From Verrucomicrobiales bacterium (lineage in GTDB: Bacteria > Verrucomicrobiota > Verrucomicrobiia > Verrucomicrobiales > DEV007): 55,823 nt of DNA. This document shows, piece by piece, positions 43,801 through 52,344 of this stretch (its first letter is position 1; every line of letters starts with the position of its first letter). The stretch spans positions 1 through 55,823 of the forward strand of contig JAKISY010000019.1 of assembly GCA_021648365.1 (NCBI GenBank). The letters are read 5' to 3'. A program made the translations under genes and the position numbers. A model generated the notes under the pieces. The model worked only from the letters and a program-made list of their open reading frames with translations. It was not told the DNA's origin and did no database searches.

Positions 43801-44772
43801 TCATAGAATATCGAGATCCTTTCCCGATACCACCGCCCCTGAATAGCTGCTGCGAACCTCTCTCAACAAATCCGCCTCACTCACTCCTTGTAATAATTGA
43901 TGCACTAATACCAATAATCCAGGCTTAGCTTTGCTAGCTAATTCCCCCAACTCAAAACCAAGCGTGTGGTAGTTCGAGTGATACTGTTGCCATTCTGGAG
44001 AGCGATGCATCAGCCCCATGCCCGAACACACCTCATGGATCAACACATCACAGCCCTTGGCATGTTTGGCGACATTTTTGTTCAAACACGTATCCCCTGA
44101 GATCACGATGGTGCGATCCGGACAGATAAATTTGTATCCATAACAAGGCCACGACCCATGACTCACAGCAAAAGCGTGCACTTCTACATTTTCATCTTCA
44201 TAACAAAGCCCCGGTTTGATCTCTTTTACGTCCACCTGATACCCTTGATCATTAGCAGGCTCCAGACCATTCAGGCGCTGATCGATATCCGCTTCGTAGG
44301 CTGCAAGAATGTGGTCAGTCATGTGCGCAAGCCCTTTCGGACCATAAACTTGCAGCGGTTCGTCGCGGCCGCAAACCCAGGGAGTGAAGATCAGATCCGG
44401 ATACCCCGTGGTATGATCCGAGTGCAAGTGAGTGAGAAACGCTCGAGTCAGCCGATTTGGCGCTAGCCCAGTCACCCCCAACTTCACCGCCGCCGCCGCT
44501 CGTCGCACGACCCCAGGACCAAAATCTACGATGTAAGGAACGTCATTGACCACAATCGCCAGCGAAGGGCCACACTTATCCGGATCTGGTCCAGGATTAC
44601 CCGTGCCAAGCAGCACGATCTGCGAATAACCCGTGCGCTTAGGTTTTTTAGCAGTAGGGGTTTTGCGTTTCGGTTTTGGTTTTGCCGTGGACTTAGAAGT
44701 TTTCTTTTTGGCCGTCGCCTTTTTTTTGGCTGAAACCGATGTGCGTTTTTTTGTCATTGTATTGATGAGCAT
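43801..44772 (-). CDS. Metallo-beta-lactamase-fold hydrolase with lysine-rich N terminus
   Basis: A 323-aa protein. The first 45 residues are a Lys/Ala/Thr/Pro-rich tail (KKKATAKKKTSK and similar), like the nucleic-acid-binding tails of histone-like proteins. An RNase Z-type MBL domain follows: LLGTGNPGPDP, the zinc motif THLHSDHTTGYPDL, HAFAVSHGSW and VISGDTCLN. The fold suggests a phosphodiesterase or arylsulfatase-like hydrolase; the tail suggests nucleic acid contact. Its ATG shares a base with the stop of hsdR (TAATG); a second Met (44757, MTKKRT) is also plausible. Confidence 0.85.
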   Translation of the reverse strand: MLINTMTKKRTSVSAKKKATAKKKTSKSTAKPKPKRKTPTAKKPKRTGYSQIVLLGTGNPGPDPDKCGPSLAIVVNDVPYIVDFGPGVVRRAAAAVKLGVTGLAPNRLTRAFLTHLHSDHTTGYPDLIFTPWVCGRDEPLQVYGPKGLAHMTDHILAAYEADIDQRLNGLEPANDQGYQVDVKEIKPGLCYEDENVEVHAFAVSHGSWPCYGYKFICPDRTIVISGDTCLNKNVAKHAKGCDVLIHEVCSGMGLMHRSPEWQQYHSNYHTLGFELGELASKAKPGLLVLVHQLLQGVSEADLLREVRSSYSGAVVSGKDLDIL

Positions 44773-47700
44773 TAGGCGACTTCTTCGCTGTACACTCCAA
44801 CATCACGCTGTGGGTATTTTTCCAGCATGTGTTGAAACAGAGCACCACATTTTTGCTCAAAAAGCTCGACGGTATATTTTTCAGGCAAACCTGAATCCAA
44901 CATTTCCTCAATAGAAATTCTCACGGCGGCCCGGGTGGTGCGACGTTTACGCCAGTCGAGCACCAGCTTTTCGGTTTTGAGTTTAGCTAGCATGTCGCGA
45001 CAAACCCTTTTGATCAGCTCAATTTCTTTGCCGTCCAGATCTGGGCCAGGACGAGTGAGTATATCAAAGACAGCAAGCTCCTCTTCGCTGATATTCTCCC
45101 GAATATGCCGCTGTTCTTCTTCATTGAGTTGCTTAGAAAAAATCACCAACTGCTCGAATAACTGTTCGATACCCAAGGCTCCACTGTTGTAGTCCTCCAC
45201 CATTTTTTGAAATTGTTCGAGGTAGTCGTATCGTGAAGCATTGAGTCGAATCATGTTATCAAGCTTACGTTCAATGAGCGCTCGCAGCTTCTGAGTCTCG
45301 GTGTTTTTAGTGTTCGTTTTTGAGAACTTCTGCTCCAGCGCCTCGAAGTCGATCTGGCTCAAGTCAATCGTCTTCGCCTCTTCACCGGGCGCTATGTGTG
45401 GTTCGGCAACGATGGAGCCATCAAGTTTTTGGGTGATACTTTGAAGCACCTCGGTGATATCCACTGGGTTTTTTGTCGCTCTGATCGCTTTAGCCAACTC
45501 CTGCACAACTTGGCAGCGAGGTGCAAGATCTGGGATAATCGGATCTGGCATCACCGCTTTATAGAGACGTGCTATGTCCTTAGCTTGACCAAGGAAATTT
45601 TCTTTCACCTCGTCCGTTCTTAGAAGGCGGTTCAATGCGGGTAGGAAATGTTTCGCGGAATCATCCATCACCAGCTGCAAGGCGATCCCTTGATCGGCAC
45701 AATACTTCGTTACCTGATTCAGTGCAATCTTGAGAGCCTCCACCAGTTCGGCTTTATCTTTGACGGGCATCTCACCACCACCAGTTCCCGAACCATAAAT
45801 GGCAAGTGCTTTTTCCAACTCTTGAAAAACGTTAGCGTAGTCGACGATCAAACCATTCACCTTATCGCCATAGACTCGGTTGGCACGGGCAATGGTCTGC
45901 ATCAGCGTATGACCTCGCATCGGTTTGTCGAGATAAAGAGTGGAGCAATTCGGGACATCAAAGCCCGTCAGCCACATCGAGCAAACAAAGACGAGCCGAA
46001 AAACATCGTCAGGATCCTTGAACTTATCGTCCATCTTCTCTTTCACCATCCGCTCTCGGTGCACTTGCATATCCAGATCATGTTTCGCCATCGTGGCAAT
46101 TTCATTCTGCTCAGGGGATACCACCACAGCCATGCCGGTTTCTTGCAAATTGCGAAGTCGTTCGTTCAGCGCCGCGTAGTCCTTATACCGAGGTGCCATC
46201 CCCGCCAATTCTTCAGACACTCGTTCCGTCTCAGCCTGCCACTCAGCTGCCACCTTGGCATGCATCTTGACAGCGGTAAGTTTATCAATGCAGACAACCA
46301 TCGCCTTGCCCTGATAACCTCGGTTCAGAAAGTGGTGCACGATGTCCCTTGCCACGGTATCTAATCGATCATCACGCGTGATCAGATGATATTTTTTGCC
46401 GAGCACTTTTTCAAGCTTCTCCTCCTGATCTTCATCCAGACCAGCCTCTTCAATGACATCGTAGATTTCGTCATTCAGGTCTGGGTTGGTGATCTCCAAC
46501 TCTGGAGTGCGGTTTTCGTAGAAAAGCGGTACCGTTGCACCATCATCCACGGATGACTTAAAATCATAAATACTCACGTAGTCACCAAAGACCTCACGGG
46601 TGCGCTCCTCTCCGCTGATGAGTGGCGTGCCGGTGAATGCTACAAACTTCGCATTAGGCAGAGCCGTGCGCATATTCATCGCCAGAGTATCGTATTGGCT
46701 GCGGTGAGCTTCATCGGTAAGCACGATAATGTCATCACGCTCTGAGAGAACGGGATGCGCCTCACCAGGCTCGGTGCGGAACTTATGGATCAGAGTAAAA
46801 ACGTAGCGGTGGTCTTCGCGCAGTAGATCGCGTAGCTTGGCTGAACTGCTGGCGTGACAATGCTGCTCGCGCGCCGCGCCACATCGGGCAAAGGTTTTGT
46901 AAATCTGAATATCCAGTTCCGTTCGATCGGTGATAATCACAAAAGTCCAGTTTCCCGGAATTTTACGAAAAACCTTCTCAGCAAAAAACACCATCGAATA
47001 ACTTTTCCCTGATCCTTGAGTATGCCAGAACACACCTAGTCCGCTGCGCGGCCGAGGTGTGTTTCCCTCACCCCCGCCTCTCCCAGAGGGAGAGGGGCTT
47101 TTTGAGGGAGAGGGGAGCTTGGCCGCGATTTGTTCGAGGGCGACTTGAGGGTTATCCAAAATGAGTTCATTGGGAATTCGGACGATCTTAAATCCTTGAG
47201 TGATAAGCCCTTGATCTCTGACTCTATCATGTTTGCTTTTATGTTCTGTCTGATGAACATCACCATCAGCTTCAATGATCAATTGATGCTCAGCACAGAA
47301 AAAATCAGTGATGTAATTCCCAATCTGATGTTGCCGTCTAAATTTAAGCCCCATGAACTGACGGTTGCGCAGAAGCTCCCATAGAATTTCTTCTGCAGGA
47401 GTTTGTTCCCTCCGCAATTCTCGAGCACGCTCAACCAATCCCGAAAAATTAAAACCTCCTCTATAATGTGGCTTCTTCTCCCTTTGAGATAAAAGCTGGG
47501 AAGTTGCTTTCCCTACCCCCCTCTCCCTCTGGGAGAGGGGCTGGGGGTGAGGGTTTGCGCTATTACCTAAAATCCCAGAATCACTCAAACCCACACACCT
47601 CACTAATGACTCAATCAAACCATTCACGCCAAGCAATTGATGATTGCGGGCAACCAACTTGCTAACCTCACCCTTGTTCTCCGAAAATAGAGTGTAGTTC

Positions 47701-48452
47701 TCGATCAGATCCAGTAAGCGCGATGGCTCACAGGTGCCACGCAGTAGATTCTCTAACGAGGTCTTGGGTGTTTCATCTTCACTGCTGACCTTCTTCCAAT
47801 CACTGTAGAATTCCCACGGCGCGGTCAAACTCCCCAGTTTGTTTTCGGTGCCGTTGGAAATGAGGATCAGCCCGTTGTAATGAAACAACTGCGGAATCGT
47901 ATCCTTGTAGTCACAGATGTTTTTATCAAAACCTTCACGAACGTGTACCCCAGGTTTTTTGAACTCCATCAACACCAGTGGCAGACCGTTGACAAAAGCA
48001 ATCACGTCAGGGCGTTTAGTGTATAGCGCCCCACTGATCCAAAACTGTGAAGCGATAAAATAGTCGTTATTCGCAGGATCCAACCAATCGATCACTTTCA
48101 CGACCTTTGTATCTTGCCGCCCAGTGTCTGGGTCGGGTACTTTCACCTTCACTCCGTTTTTAATCAGGTCGTAAATCTCACGGTTCGCCTCCACCAAACT
48201 CATGGCGGATCGATCACGGGTCAGTTCGTCCACCGCCTGATCTATACCACTCTCAGGCAGGTTCGGGTTCTGTTTTCTCAGCGCAGCACGGAGTCGTGAT
48301 ACCAGCACCACCTCATGCTTCCCGCTCCGCCCTAGCGTGCCACCTTCGCCGAATGTTTCATGGAAACCATTCACATGCACCCAGCCCAGCTCATCCTGCA
48401 TGATGGCGAGAGCGGGCTGTTCTACGAGGTGATCTTCGGTGTAATCTGGCAT
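44772..48452 (-). CDS. hsdR: Type I restriction endonuclease subunit R with an in-frame DUF559 insertion
   Basis: A 1226-aa HsdR. The N-terminal nuclease domain has RPDVIAFVNGLPLVLMEFKK (about residues 147-166) with the D and E-x-K. The SF2 motor has motif I FWHTQGSGKSYSM (about 472-484), motif II VLTDEAHRSQYD, then MWLTGFDVPNCSTLYLDKP and QTIARANRVYG. The C-terminal helical part would contact the methylase. Residues about 300-462 do not belong to HsdR: they are a DUF559 nuclease-like cassette inserted just before motif I without breaking the frame. HsdR normally works with HsdM and HsdS; neither is in the window. It follows the fic gene by 19 nt. Confidence 0.93.
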   Translation of the reverse strand: MPDYTEDHLVEQPALAIMQDELGWVHVNGFHETFGEGGTLGRSGKHEVVLVSRLRAALRKQNPNLPESGIDQAVDELTRDRSAMSLVEANREIYDLIKNGVKVKVPDPDTGRQDTKVVKVIDWLDPANNDYFIASQFWISGALYTKRPDVIAFVNGLPLVLMEFKKPGVHVREGFDKNICDYKDTIPQLFHYNGLILISNGTENKLGSLTAPWEFYSDWKKVSSEDETPKTSLENLLRGTCEPSRLLDLIENYTLFSENKGEVSKLVARNHQLLGVNGLIESLVRCVGLSDSGILGNSANPHPQPLSQRERGVGKATSQLLSQREKKPHYRGGFNFSGLVERARELRREQTPAEEILWELLRNRQFMGLKFRRQHQIGNYITDFFCAEHQLIIEADGDVHQTEHKSKHDRVRDQGLITQGFKIVRIPNELILDNPQVALEQIAAKLPSPSKSPSPSGRGGGEGNTPRPRSGLGVFWHTQGSGKSYSMVFFAEKVFRKIPGNWTFVIITDRTELDIQIYKTFARCGAAREQHCHASSSAKLRDLLREDHRYVFTLIHKFRTEPGEAHPVLSERDDIIVLTDEAHRSQYDTLAMNMRTALPNAKFVAFTGTPLISGEERTREVFGDYVSIYDFKSSVDDGATVPLFYENRTPELEITNPDLNDEIYDVIEEAGLDEDQEEKLEKVLGKKYHLITRDDRLDTVARDIVHHFLNRGYQGKAMVVCIDKLTAVKMHAKVAAEWQAETERVSEELAGMAPRYKDYAALNERLRNLQETGMAVVVSPEQNEIATMAKHDLDMQVHRERMVKEKMDDKFKDPDDVFRLVFVCSMWLTGFDVPNCSTLYLDKPMRGHTLMQTIARANRVYGDKVNGLIVDYANVFQELEKALAIYGSGTGGGEMPVKDKAELVEALKIALNQVTKYCADQGIALQLVMDDSAKHFLPALNRLLRTDEVKENFLGQAKDIARLYKAVMPDPIIPDLAPRCQVVQELAKAIRATKNPVDITEVLQSITQKLDGSIVAEPHIAPGEEAKTIDLSQIDFEALEQKFSKTNTKNTETQKLRALIERKLDNMIRLNASRYDYLEQFQKMVEDYNSGALGIEQLFEQLVIFSKQLNEEEQRHIRENISEEELAVFDILTRPGPDLDGKEIELIKRVCRDMLAKLKTEKLVLDWRKRRTTRAAVRISIEEMLDSGLPEKYTVELFEQKCGALFQHMLEKYPQRDVGVYSEEVA
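47065..47553 (-). mobile_element. DUF559 nuclease-like cassette with terminal inverted repeats, inserted in hsdR
   Basis: The left end (47065 on: CCCTCACCCCCGCCTCTCCC and more) and the right end (47511-47553) are inverted copies of a palindrome-rich G/C element. Between them, read on the - strand in the hsdR frame, is a Vsr/DUF559-type domain: ARELRREQTPAEEILWELLR, NYITDFFCAEHQLIIEADG and QGFKIVRIPNELILDN. With these ends the insert is 489 bp, exactly 163 codons. The repeats translate as LSQRERG and SPSGRGGGEG, sequences often found flanking DUF559 reading frames in other genomes. Short A runs on both sides are too short to call a target duplication. Confidence 0.8.
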
Positions 48453-48471
48453 GGTAGTTGAGGCTAAGGAT

Positions 48472-49461
48472 TTATTTCTCCGATAACTTATATCGCTGAT
48501 GCTGACTTCTCGGTTTATCCGGGATCGTGCGTTCGATCAGCTTGGCTTCAAGAGCTGGGTTGAGGTAGTTTTTACGGAAGGTGGGGCGGTGGGAAAGATG
48601 CAGGAGGCCCATGCAATCCAGTGCACTGAGAGGGCCCGACTCAAGGGCTTTTAAGAGAAGTTTGACTTGGTCGCTCACTTGGTCGCTCACTTGGTCGGTT
48701 GCCAGTGTTTCTGTAAGGGCTTCGAGCAGGGCTGTGAGTAAAAACTCGATCAACTGGGTGGAGTTCCCCACCTTGTCACAGGCGGCGAGGGTGTCGTAGT
48801 ATTCGTTCTGACGTTTGCGGATGATGTCTTCGATCGGCAGGTAGGCCAGCGGTGCCTTCCACTGGCTGAGGATAAGGGTTTGCCAGAGGCGACCGACCCG
48901 ACCATTCCCATCGGCGAAGGGATGGATAAACTCCAGCTCGTAGTGAAACACACAGCTGGCAATCAATGGGTGTGCGTCCGTTTCCTTGAGCCACTTGAGC
49001 AGATCGTTCATCAATCCGGTTACCATCTCGGCAGGAGGTGCCAGATGCACCACGGTCTTGCCTTTGGCAATGCCCACACCACCCGAGCGGAATGCTCCCG
49101 GGCGATCTACCAATCCATCCATCATCAACGCATGCGCCCGAAGCAAGTCATCGATCCGATACGGCGACCACCCCGCCAATCCCTCATAGGCGGCAAAGGC
49201 ATTCTTTACCTCCTGCACCTCTTTCGGGGGTCCCAGCACACGTTTCCCCTCAATCAAGGCGGTGACCTGCTCCAGACTGAGCGTGTTGTTCTCAATGGCT
49301 AGCGACGCGTGAATGCTCTTGATCCGGTTCTTTCGGCGGAGTTGTGGTGAGCGGGACGCAGGCGATGATGTATCACCCAAGCCCAAACGCCCCACCTCCT
49401 CCGCAATCCGCGTGAGCAGATCGAGAATCGCTGGAGTGATGGTGTAGGGAGGGGTTGGCAT
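48472..49461 (-). CDS. Fic family protein (AMP transferase-type)
   Basis: A 329-aa Fic protein. The active-site motif is HPFADGNGRVGR (about residues 176-187), complete with catalytic His. An inhibitory-helix motif SLAIENNTL (about 53-61) lies N-terminal of it, as in self-inhibited class II Fic proteins. The C-terminal 80 residues contain the repeat SDQVSDQV and then a winged-helix-like region (LLKALESGPLSALDCMGLLH). Fic proteins attach AMP to hydroxyl groups of target proteins. It sits between the GIY-YIG gene (5-nt gap) and hsdR (19-nt gap), a common position beside type I restriction genes. Confidence 0.9.
   Translation of the reverse strand: MPTPPYTITPAILDLLTRIAEEVGRLGLGDTSSPASRSPQLRRKNRIKSIHASLAIENNTLSLEQVTALIEGKRVLGPPKEVQEVKNAFAAYEGLAGWSPYRIDDLLRAHALMMDGLVDRPGAFRSGGVGIAKGKTVVHLAPPAEMVTGLMNDLLKWLKETDAHPLIASCVFHYELEFIHPFADGNGRVGRLWQTLILSQWKAPLAYLPIEDIIRKRQNEYYDTLAACDKVGNSTQLIEFLLTALLEALTETLATDQVSDQVSDQVKLLLKALESGPLSALDCMGLLHLSHRPTFRKNYLNPALEAKLIERTIPDKPRSQHQRYKLSEK
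48666..48697. repeat. 12-bp tandem repeat inside fic
   Basis: CTTGGTCGCTCA occurs twice, followed by a partial third unit, coding for the Asp-Gln-Val-Ser units at the junction between the Fic and winged-helix parts. Copy number can change without breaking the frame. Confidence 0.8.
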
Positions 49462-49466
49462 GATAC

Positions 49467-50318
49467 TTAACTACTTTTCCGTTTCACCTCATCCAAGGTT
49501 TTACCATTGCTGTATTTCCATTTGATCCAACCGTTGCTATTGGAAGCAAGGACGATGCTGGAGGCCTGGCTGGGTGAGGGGAAAAGATAATTACGGGTGA
49601 ATAGCAGACTATCTTGCTCATGCTCCTTCAGCACGCCATCGGCGATGAGTGCCTGCTGGATGTTTTTCAGAAAACCGTGAGCTGCATTTGTGAAGTTTTT
49701 CCTGCTCGTGGAGCCTTTAAACACAATGAATCCATCATCCGTATATTCACCTGTCGCCTTAGCTTGCGGCCCATTACAATTAAGCTGGTTACTTTCACCT
49801 GTCCCTTTCTGAATTTGATCAAACAAAGGATAACCTAGAGTGGAGCTTAATGTCTGGATCGATTGAAAATGATCCATCAAATCTGCAATCACAGGTTCTG
49901 AGATATGCGATTTCACCGGCACATTGCCATTCTCCAACTTGTACCGTCCAGCCTTTTTTGCCAGTTGGTGGCTATACCACTCTAGGTATTTGACATGTGC
50001 CTTGGTGAACTCCTGTGTCTTGGAAATACAAACCAGCGCGTAGTTCCACCAGTCCTTTAGTTGGTTGTGCTGCTTGAGTCTCTTAGCACAGTCCTCGGCC
50101 TCGCCAATGTAGAGCGTCGGTAAGCTACTCGATTCGCCCTCGCCAAAGAGGAAATATAGACCGACATTGTTCAGCTCTGGGCGTTTGCAGGCAAAGTCGA
50201 GTTGTGCTCGAGGGACAAGCACCGCTTGTATCGTCCGGCTAGTGAACTCCGCGATTTTGACGCCGCGTGGGTTACCGTCGGGGAGGAAGATTTGGATGGT
50301 TTTGGCGTGGGCGGTCAT
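49467..50318 (-). CDS. GIY-YIG nuclease family protein with DUF4357 domain
   Basis: A 283-aa protein. The GIY-YIG domain lies at about residues 50-140: NVGLYFLFGEGE and TLYIGEAEDCAKRLKQHN supply the two halves of the motif, and YLEWYSHQLAKKAGRY the later conserved part. Residues 200-280 look like DUF4357 (FTRNYLFPSPSQASSIVLAS, NGWIKWKYSNGKTLDE). This pair of domains is common in genes next to type I restriction systems. The start ATG 50318 fits. It is the first gene of the unit GIY-YIG, fic, hsdR, MBL; the 206-nt gap upstream should hold its promoter. Confidence 0.87.
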   Translation of the reverse strand: MTAHAKTIQIFLPDGNPRGVKIAEFTSRTIQAVLVPRAQLDFACKRPELNNVGLYFLFGEGESSSLPTLYIGEAEDCAKRLKQHNQLKDWWNYALVCISKTQEFTKAHVKYLEWYSHQLAKKAGRYKLENGNVPVKSHISEPVIADLMDHFQSIQTLSSTLGYPLFDQIQKGTGESNQLNCNGPQAKATGEYTDDGFIVFKGSTSRKNFTNAAHGFLKNIQQALIADGVLKEHEQDSLLFTRNYLFPSPSQASSIVLASNSNGWIKWKYSNGKTLDEVKRKSS

Positions 50319-50412
50319 GTTTGAATGGTGCTGTTTTAAGTCATTCTTGATGTAGACTGCCTAATAGGCGAGCTGTTTTTCAGCTCATCTACCATGCTGT
50401 AGAAGGAGCAAC

Positions 50413-50436
50413 GAGGTCGTCCTTCGGGACGGCTTC
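50413..50436 (+). terminator. Hairpin with UUCG tetraloop, terminator-like on the + strand
   Basis: A 10-bp stem (with G-U pairs) closes a UUCG loop, and a T run follows at 50440-50445 on the + strand. The neighbouring genes are all on the - strand, so what it would terminate is unclear; it may be a remnant or protect the operon from antisense reading. It sits in the 206-nt gap upstream of the GIY-YIG gene. Confidence 0.4.
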
Positions 50437-50524
50437 TGCTTTTTTAGCTGTGGTCTTTTATGTAACGGGCATAGCGTTTATTGACTTTTTGTGTTAACTC
50501 AACACAGTACTAGGAATTTTCGAG

Positions 50525-50947
50525 TTAATCAAAAAAATGCATCTTGCTCATCTCAACGAGAGCTTTCGCTTTCTCCAGTTGTTGCCGCTTTTTCTCCGCC
50601 TTATCCGTATTTGCTGACCAACCCACAATATTTGCGTGATGAAGCGGTGGTTCTGCAGAGCTCACATCGAGGCCTAAAGACCTCGGAGCTTCTGCGCTGA
50701 GTCGCGCATATCCCCATGCTTTAGGTTTCCCCCGCTGATCAGCAACGTCATCACCCAAAGCTTGCACTTGTTCTTGATAGAGATCATCGACTCTCGAAAG
50801 TGAAAGCTCAATGTGCGGGTTCGGCATGAGCAAATTGGCTTTGGGTCTTTTAGTAAGTCGCGTAAACTGACTTTTAGAAATGGCAAAACGAGCCAATGAT
50901 TCCACGTCCGCCACCATTACGGATCGACCTGAGTCCAGGTGGTTCAC
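50525..50947 (-). CDS. Uncharacterised 140-aa protein, third gene of the TIGR04255 unit
   Basis: I do not recognise a named family. It is a small charged protein without membrane segments. The N-terminal part has LARFAISKSQFTRL; the centre has YQEQVQALGDDVADQ; the C-terminal part is a Lys/Gln-rich helix (KKRQQLEKAKALVEMSK). The start is GTG 50947, overlapping the stop of the 174-aa gene (GTGA), so the two should be translated together. A structural or toxin/antitoxin-like partner role is possible; nothing in the sequence proves it. Confidence 0.65.
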   Translation of the reverse strand: MNHLDSGRSVMVADVESLARFAISKSQFTRLTKRPKANLLMPNPHIELSLSRVDDLYQEQVQALGDDVADQRGKPKAWGYARLSAEAPRSLGLDVSSAEPPLHHANIVGWSANTDKAEKKRQQLEKAKALVEMSKMHFFD

Positions 50948-51468
50948 CCTAGCTCAAGGGGTTTACGGCTAATGTTCGTAATGGCACGAATAAGGGTCTT
51001 GGGAATCGTTGCTGTAAAAGTAAAGGTTCCACTCCATTCTTCATCAGTATCGATAGCCGCATAAGCCAATCGTGATTGTGAACCAATAGCTACGGTCAAT
51101 GTTCTGCGAGGACCAAAATCCCAATCGAGGGAAATATCGCCATCAGGCATAGCACCTATTTCAGGATAGGGCAGATCTCTTGGCAGTGCGGTGATGAATC
51201 GATGAGCATTCGAAACCGCATTCAGATCAAGTGCAGCTGCATCATAGCCGTCCCAGTTTTCTGAGGAGCATTCGGCTACGATTTCTCCTAACTCGTCCAA
51301 GCAGATTTCCAGTTCCTTTGCGATTGAGTAAGCTTGATCCAAATTGACCTGAATCTCTTGCACTTGGAATTCCACAGCCCGGGCATCTGCACAAACGCCC
51401 AATGACATCCCTGCTGCCAATGCTGGCATAAGGACTAATTTTTCAGATGAGGAAAGTGGTGGAGCCAT
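50944..51468 (-). CDS. Uncharacterised 174-aa protein with NWDGYDA motif, second gene of the TIGR04255 unit
   Basis: No named domain. The middle holds SSENWDGYDAAALDLNAVSN (about residues 69-88), then GAMPDGDISLDWDFGPRRTL and SRLAYAAIDTDEEWSGTFTF. From memory, a NWDGY.A ... PDG.I ... W pattern recurs in a family of small bacterial proteins of unknown function encoded with other accessory genes. The N-terminal 30 residues are mildly hydrophobic (VLMPALAAGMSLGV), perhaps a weak signal or simply a helix. The start lies 2 nt after the TIGR04255 stop and the end overlaps the next gene by 4 nt. Confidence 0.68.
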   Translation of the reverse strand: MAPPLSSSEKLVLMPALAAGMSLGVCADARAVEFQVQEIQVNLDQAYSIAKELEICLDELGEIVAECSSENWDGYDAAALDLNAVSNAHRFITALPRDLPYPEIGAMPDGDISLDWDFGPRRTLTVAIGSQSRLAYAAIDTDEEWSGTFTFTATIPKTLIRAITNISRKPLELG

Positions 51469-51470
51469 GT

Positions 51471-52304
51471 TTACTTAAAGAGACTTAAGCATTTTTCGGT
51501 GAAGCTTCCAGCAAAAAGTCGGTTTTTTAGTTCTCTGAGTGATTCCAGTTGTGTCCAAATTTCTTCACTTTCAGGCACGCATCCCGCTTCACTCCAAGCA
51601 TCAATGTCCAAGAGAATCGCCTCCAGATCCCCCGTGGATGATTGTAGATTTGAGAATGAAATATTTGCTTTGTTGTCCGTGTCAGGGTCTTGGATTTGAA
51701 CTCGACTCAGAAGATTTTGAATGTGGCTTTCTTCGGGCAGGGATACGTGAGGCACGACTTTCACGTAATCACTTAGACTCTCAAATTTGGTTCCTGCTGG
51801 AAGTTGAACTCGGTTAACAAAACGCAAACCCAGCCGCGTGATGCTCTTAGGCTGAGCAAATTCAGCGAACTGTTGCCAATATTTCTGAACTTCAGGGAGC
51901 AGTTCAGAGTAGGAGGTGTAAGGAGTCAATTTGTGAAAACTCATTCCATCCTTGCGGAAACGTAGAACTTGGTTTTCCTCTGCGTTCAAATACTCACAAC
52001 CCAGCCAGCCAGAGTCGGTCACCAGCTCGGCAGTTTCAGGGCTGCGTTGGGTGATCTCAAAATTATTGAACGCTACCTTTTTGCATGTTGGAAAATCCGC
52101 GCCTACCATTTGACGGGATTCATCGGCAAAGGTTTCGAAATCCCGTTCCAAAGTGGACGCCGCCTGAAAGTCAAAAATGGCTTCGACGATAGGTGCTTTG
52201 GAAAAATGTGGAATGTTGCTCACGGTTATATTAGTAACAGTTTTTTGTTTGAGAGGCAAGTGATGGGCAATTTTAGTATCGAGGTAAACTTCATTCTGAA
52301 ACAA
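51471..52304 (-). CDS. TIGR04255 family protein
   Basis: A 277-aa protein. SNIPHFSKAPIVEAIFDFQA near the N terminus, FRKDGMSFHKLTPYTSY in the middle, and SITRLGLRFVNRVQLP match the TIGR04255 family. The late segment LLDIDAWSEAG and the LRELKNRLFAGS end are also typical. The family is widespread, mostly accessory, and has no established function. The start at 52304 leaves a non-conserved 27-residue lead; a GTG in frame just before SNIPHF is a good alternative. It is the first gene of a tight three-gene unit and lies 40 nt downstream of the large nuclease gene. Confidence 0.82.
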   Translation of the reverse strand: MFQNEVYLDTKIAHHLPLKQKTVTNITVSNIPHFSKAPIVEAIFDFQAASTLERDFETFADESRQMVGADFPTCKKVAFNNFEITQRSPETAELVTDSGWLGCEYLNAEENQVLRFRKDGMSFHKLTPYTSYSELLPEVQKYWQQFAEFAQPKSITRLGLRFVNRVQLPAGTKFESLSDYVKVVPHVSLPEESHIQNLLSRVQIQDPDTDNKANISFSNLQSSTGDLEAILLDIDAWSEAGCVPESEEIWTQLESLRELKNRLFAGSFTEKCLSLFK

Positions 52305-52344
52305 TTCAATGGCAGTTAACTCGATGAGAAAGTCTTCTGTCTAT

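Noticed and set aside
47065..47553. CRISPR-like short repeats near the DUF559 cassette
   Set aside because: The G/C-rich repeats are two inverted terminal copies, not evenly spaced direct repeats with unique spacers. No cas gene or CRISPR array is visible anywhere in the window.
44772..48452. Frameshift or pseudogene in hsdR caused by the cassette
   Set aside because: The frame is open across both junctions and all helicase motifs follow intact.
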